Source: Deltaproteobacteria bacterium (GTDB taxonomy: Bacteria; Desulfobacterota; DSM-4660; Desulfatiglandales; HGW-15). Taken from it: 6,354 bases of DNA. The stretch is taken from the NCBI GenBank assembly GCA_019308985.1, contig JAFDHB010000193.1:1-6354 (forward strand), written 5' to 3'. The first letter of the stretch is position 1. Every line of letters begins with the position of its first letter. The notes below the pieces were generated by a model, which worked only from the letters and a program-made list of their open reading frames with translations, was not told the origin of the DNA and made no database searches. The position numbers were made by a program, and so were the translations under genes. This document shows positions 5,590 to 6,354 of the stretch, in pieces.

Positions 5590-5790
5590 ATGGAGAATCT
5601 GCACATTCGAGATGTATTGCTTGAATTCGAGGGTGACGATCCTTCCAAGTATGGCCTCTTTCCTTTATTCGCATGGTATCTGGTGGATTATGTTAAGCTA
5701 CTGAAAAGGCTAAAACCCTTAACGGTTAAAAGAAAGCGAAATAATAAGAACCCTATTAAGAGAAGAAGGCCGAAATTTACAGAAGCGTAA
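5590..5790 (+). CDS. Small basic protein of unknown function (66 aa)
   Basis: I do not recognise this protein. Residues 1-20 are acidic and helical-looking (LLEFEGDD). Residues 21-38 are aromatic and hydrophobic (YGLFPLFAWYLVDYVKLL), too interrupted by charge for a confident membrane helix. Residues 39-62 are strongly basic, including VKRKRNNKN and KRRRPK, which suggests nucleic-acid or membrane-surface binding. Promoter, short leader and ribosome binding site are all near ideal, so expression is likely. It lies between a broken chemotaxis gene and an IS66 remnant and has lower GC than the signalling genes, all consistent with acquired DNA. It could be an accessory protein of a mobile element, the start of a decayed transposase, or a stand-alone small protein such as a toxin-like or regulatory peptide; the sequence does not decide among these. 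Confidence 0.6.
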   Translation: MENLHIRDVLLEFEGDDPSKYGLFPLFAWYLVDYVKLLKRLKPLTVKRKRNNKNPIKRRRPKFTEA

Positions 5791-5803
5791 CTGTTTAGCT
5801 ATT

Positions 5804-6028
5804 TCAAGCAGCTATGGATAATTTGGCCTCGTTTTTTTCGAATAGCGGTGGCAAAGAATCTGTTTTGCAATAGAACCTCAAAGCTTCTTCAAGTGTACTA
5901 ATTGCATCTTGCTCATGCAGATGCAGGGTGCGGAAAATAGACATCAGGATGGCCTGCGTTTTTGCACCCCTCTCAGAACGGTTGCAGTAAGAATTCTTCC
6001 TCGCCACTACGGCAGTGACTGACGTCAA
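5804..6028 (-). pseudogene. IS66-family transposase, C-terminal remnant
   Basis: Only 74 codons are open, from TTG 6028 to the TGA at 5804. The segment RKNSYCNRSERGAKTQAILM, followed by FRTLHL, a helical stretch and the SLPPL ending, matches in order the C-terminus of IS66-type transposases (TnpC). There the RK-S-NRSERGA block follows the catalytic glutamate region and the protein ends near a G/S-LPPL motif. Everything before this block is absent, including the DDE residues and the Cys-rich N-terminus. An in-frame TAG directly precedes the TTG, and the upstream frame shows no IS66 similarity that I can see, so homology ends near 6005. It cannot transpose. A GGAGG nine bases before TTG is probably fortuitous. 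Its 3' end lies 13 bp from the end of the convergent 66-codon gene. Family assignment is from memory of the motif pattern. Confidence 0.7.
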
Positions 6029-6076
6029 CTATTTTTTCCTCCAGCGACAATTAAACCCGAATTTCGCAAGGCCCTT

Positions 6077-6148
6077 GGGTAGGGGATCGTTTACGATCCT
6101 AAATTCTTCATAATATTGGCTACTTGTAGCCCAAAGGCTTCCCCACCC
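6077..6148. repeat. Three-way-junction-like inverted repeat
   Basis: An outer stem can form between GGGTAGGGG (6077-6085) and CCCCACCC (6141-6148) with one bulged A. It encloses two perfect hairpins: GGATCG-TTTA-CGATCC (6084-6099; its first two Gs compete with the outer stem) and GGCTAC-TT-GTAGCC (6118-6131). The regularity suggests a structured RNA or a folded repeat element rather than coding DNA. No known RNA family was recognised. Confidence 0.45.
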
Positions 6149-6171
6149 TTGAAAATCAATTCAGTAAAGAT

Positions 6172-6190
6172 CCGGGGCCAGAGGGCCCGG
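6172..6190. repeat. GC-rich stem-loop
   Basis: CCGGGGCCAGAGGGCCCGG folds as CCGGG/CCCGG plus CC/GG with one G-G mismatch and an AGA loop. There is no T tract on either side, so it is not a typical intrinsic terminator. Confidence 0.5.
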
Positions 6191-6192
6191 CT

Positions 6193-6233
6193 TTGCTTGA
6201 CCCCTGAAAGGGGCTATGGCCCAAAGCAAGCAA
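6193..6233. repeat. Two-tier stem-loop
   Basis: The outer stem TTGCTTG (6193-6199) pairs with CAAGCAA (6227-6233). It encloses CCCCT-GAA-AGGGG (6201-6213). It follows the GC-rich stem at 6172-6190 by two bases, so the two may form one structured unit. Confidence 0.5.
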
Positions 6234-6239
6234 CGACAT

Positions 6240-6274
6240 GGAGAAGCCAGAATTCAGAAGTCAGGAGCCAGAAG
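6240..6274 (+). repeat. Degenerate 7-bp tandem repeat
   Basis: Five successive heptamers are GGAGAAG, CCAGAAT, TCAGAAG, TCAGGAG and CCAGAAG, consensus YCAGAAK. They give the spurious peptide pattern RSQNSEVRSQK when translated. No coding role is apparent. Confidence 0.7.
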
Positions 6275-6288
6275 AACTCTCATGTCGC

Positions 6289-6331
6289 TTGGCTCCAACA
6301 GATCTATACTGTTGGTTGAGCAAAAGGCCAA
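6289..6331. repeat. Nested stem-loop between the heptamer tracts
   Basis: CCAACAG (6295-6301) pairs with CTGTTGG (6309-6315) around a 7-base loop. TTGGC (6289-6293) pairs with GCCAA (6327-6331) outside it, with an internal loop. It lies between heptamer tracts of opposite orientation. Confidence 0.5.
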
Positions 6332-6337
6332 ACTCTT

Positions 6338-6354
6338 ATTCTGGATTCTGGATT
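6338..6354 (-). repeat. 7-bp tandem repeat, inverted copy, running off the window
   Basis: ATTCTGG occurs twice and begins a third time at the window edge. On the - strand the unit is CCAGAAT, identical to one unit of the tract at 6240-6274, so the two tracts are inverted relative to each other. The tract probably continues beyond the window. Confidence 0.65.

Noticed and set aside
5796..5814. TAGCT-N9-AGCTA as terminator of the 66-codon gene
   Set aside because: The stem is short and AT-rich, and the run of seven T's lies about 17 bases further on, inside the IS66 remnant. It is too weak to call.
6029..6163. - strand frame before the IS66 remnant, containing FQGWGSLWATS and LPKGLAKFG
   Set aside because: It is open for about 44 codons but lacks ATG/GTG/TTG with a ribosome binding site, shows no family motif I recognise, and overlaps the inverted repeats. 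It is most likely fortuitous.
6170..6240. Possible cyclic-di-GMP riboswitch, because the - strand has GCAAAGCC next to a GGGCC stem
   Set aside because: The rest of the GEMM core and its two parallel stems with tetraloop are not present, and no gene follows in a suitable position.
6116..6319. + strand frame of 67 codons
   Set aside because: It runs through the stem-loops and heptamer repeats. Its peptide RSQNSEVRSQK is just the translated repeat, and no ribosome binding site is present.

Overview
The window reads as chromosomal DNA of a Gram-negative, motile, signalling-rich bacterium. The style (hybrid kinase with an AHNFNN-type H box, a strong sigma-54-like promoter, an MCP with a long Ala/Gly/Lys linker and acidic-aromatic tail, degenerate 7-bp repeats, an IS66-type remnant) best fits a deltaproteobacterium (Desulfobacterota). 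That placement is inference from style, not a database match.

Layout. (1) 1-584, + strand: 3' part of an HD-GYP cyclic-di-GMP phosphodiesterase whose start lies outside the window. (2) 639-4247, - strand: a compact three-gene unit, transcribed in the order small three-helix membrane protein (4247-3969), membrane-anchored PAS hybrid histidine kinase with C-terminal receiver (3972-2170, ATGA overlap with the first gene), and a diguanylate cyclase with pseudo-receiver, coiled coil, GAF and GGDEF domains (2114-639). A near-perfect sigma-54 -24/-12 element at 4336-4320 sits 72 bp upstream of the first start codon. (3) 4549-5421, - strand: the signalling half of a methyl-accepting chemotaxis protein, cut off abruptly at its 5' side. 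(4) 5421-6354: foreign-looking accessory DNA. It starts with about 110 bp of very AT-rich palindromic sequence, then a near-consensus sigma-70 promoter and a 66-codon gene of unknown function, then the C-terminal remnant of an IS66-family transposase on the other strand, then about 300 bp of non-coding DNA packed with stem-loops and 7-bp repeats.

How it fits together. The - strand unit looks like a membrane sensor feeding a cyclic-di-GMP synthase. The synthase converges tail-to-tail on a gene for the opposite activity (HD-GYP hydrolysis), 54 bp apart. Two details make the circuit unusual: the cyclase receiver lacks most phosphorylation residues, and the kinase ATP-binding domain has lost glycines in both its G1 and G2 boxes. 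The chemotaxis gene was probably broken when the AT-rich/IS segment arrived. No CRISPR array, tRNA, rRNA or recognised riboswitch was found.
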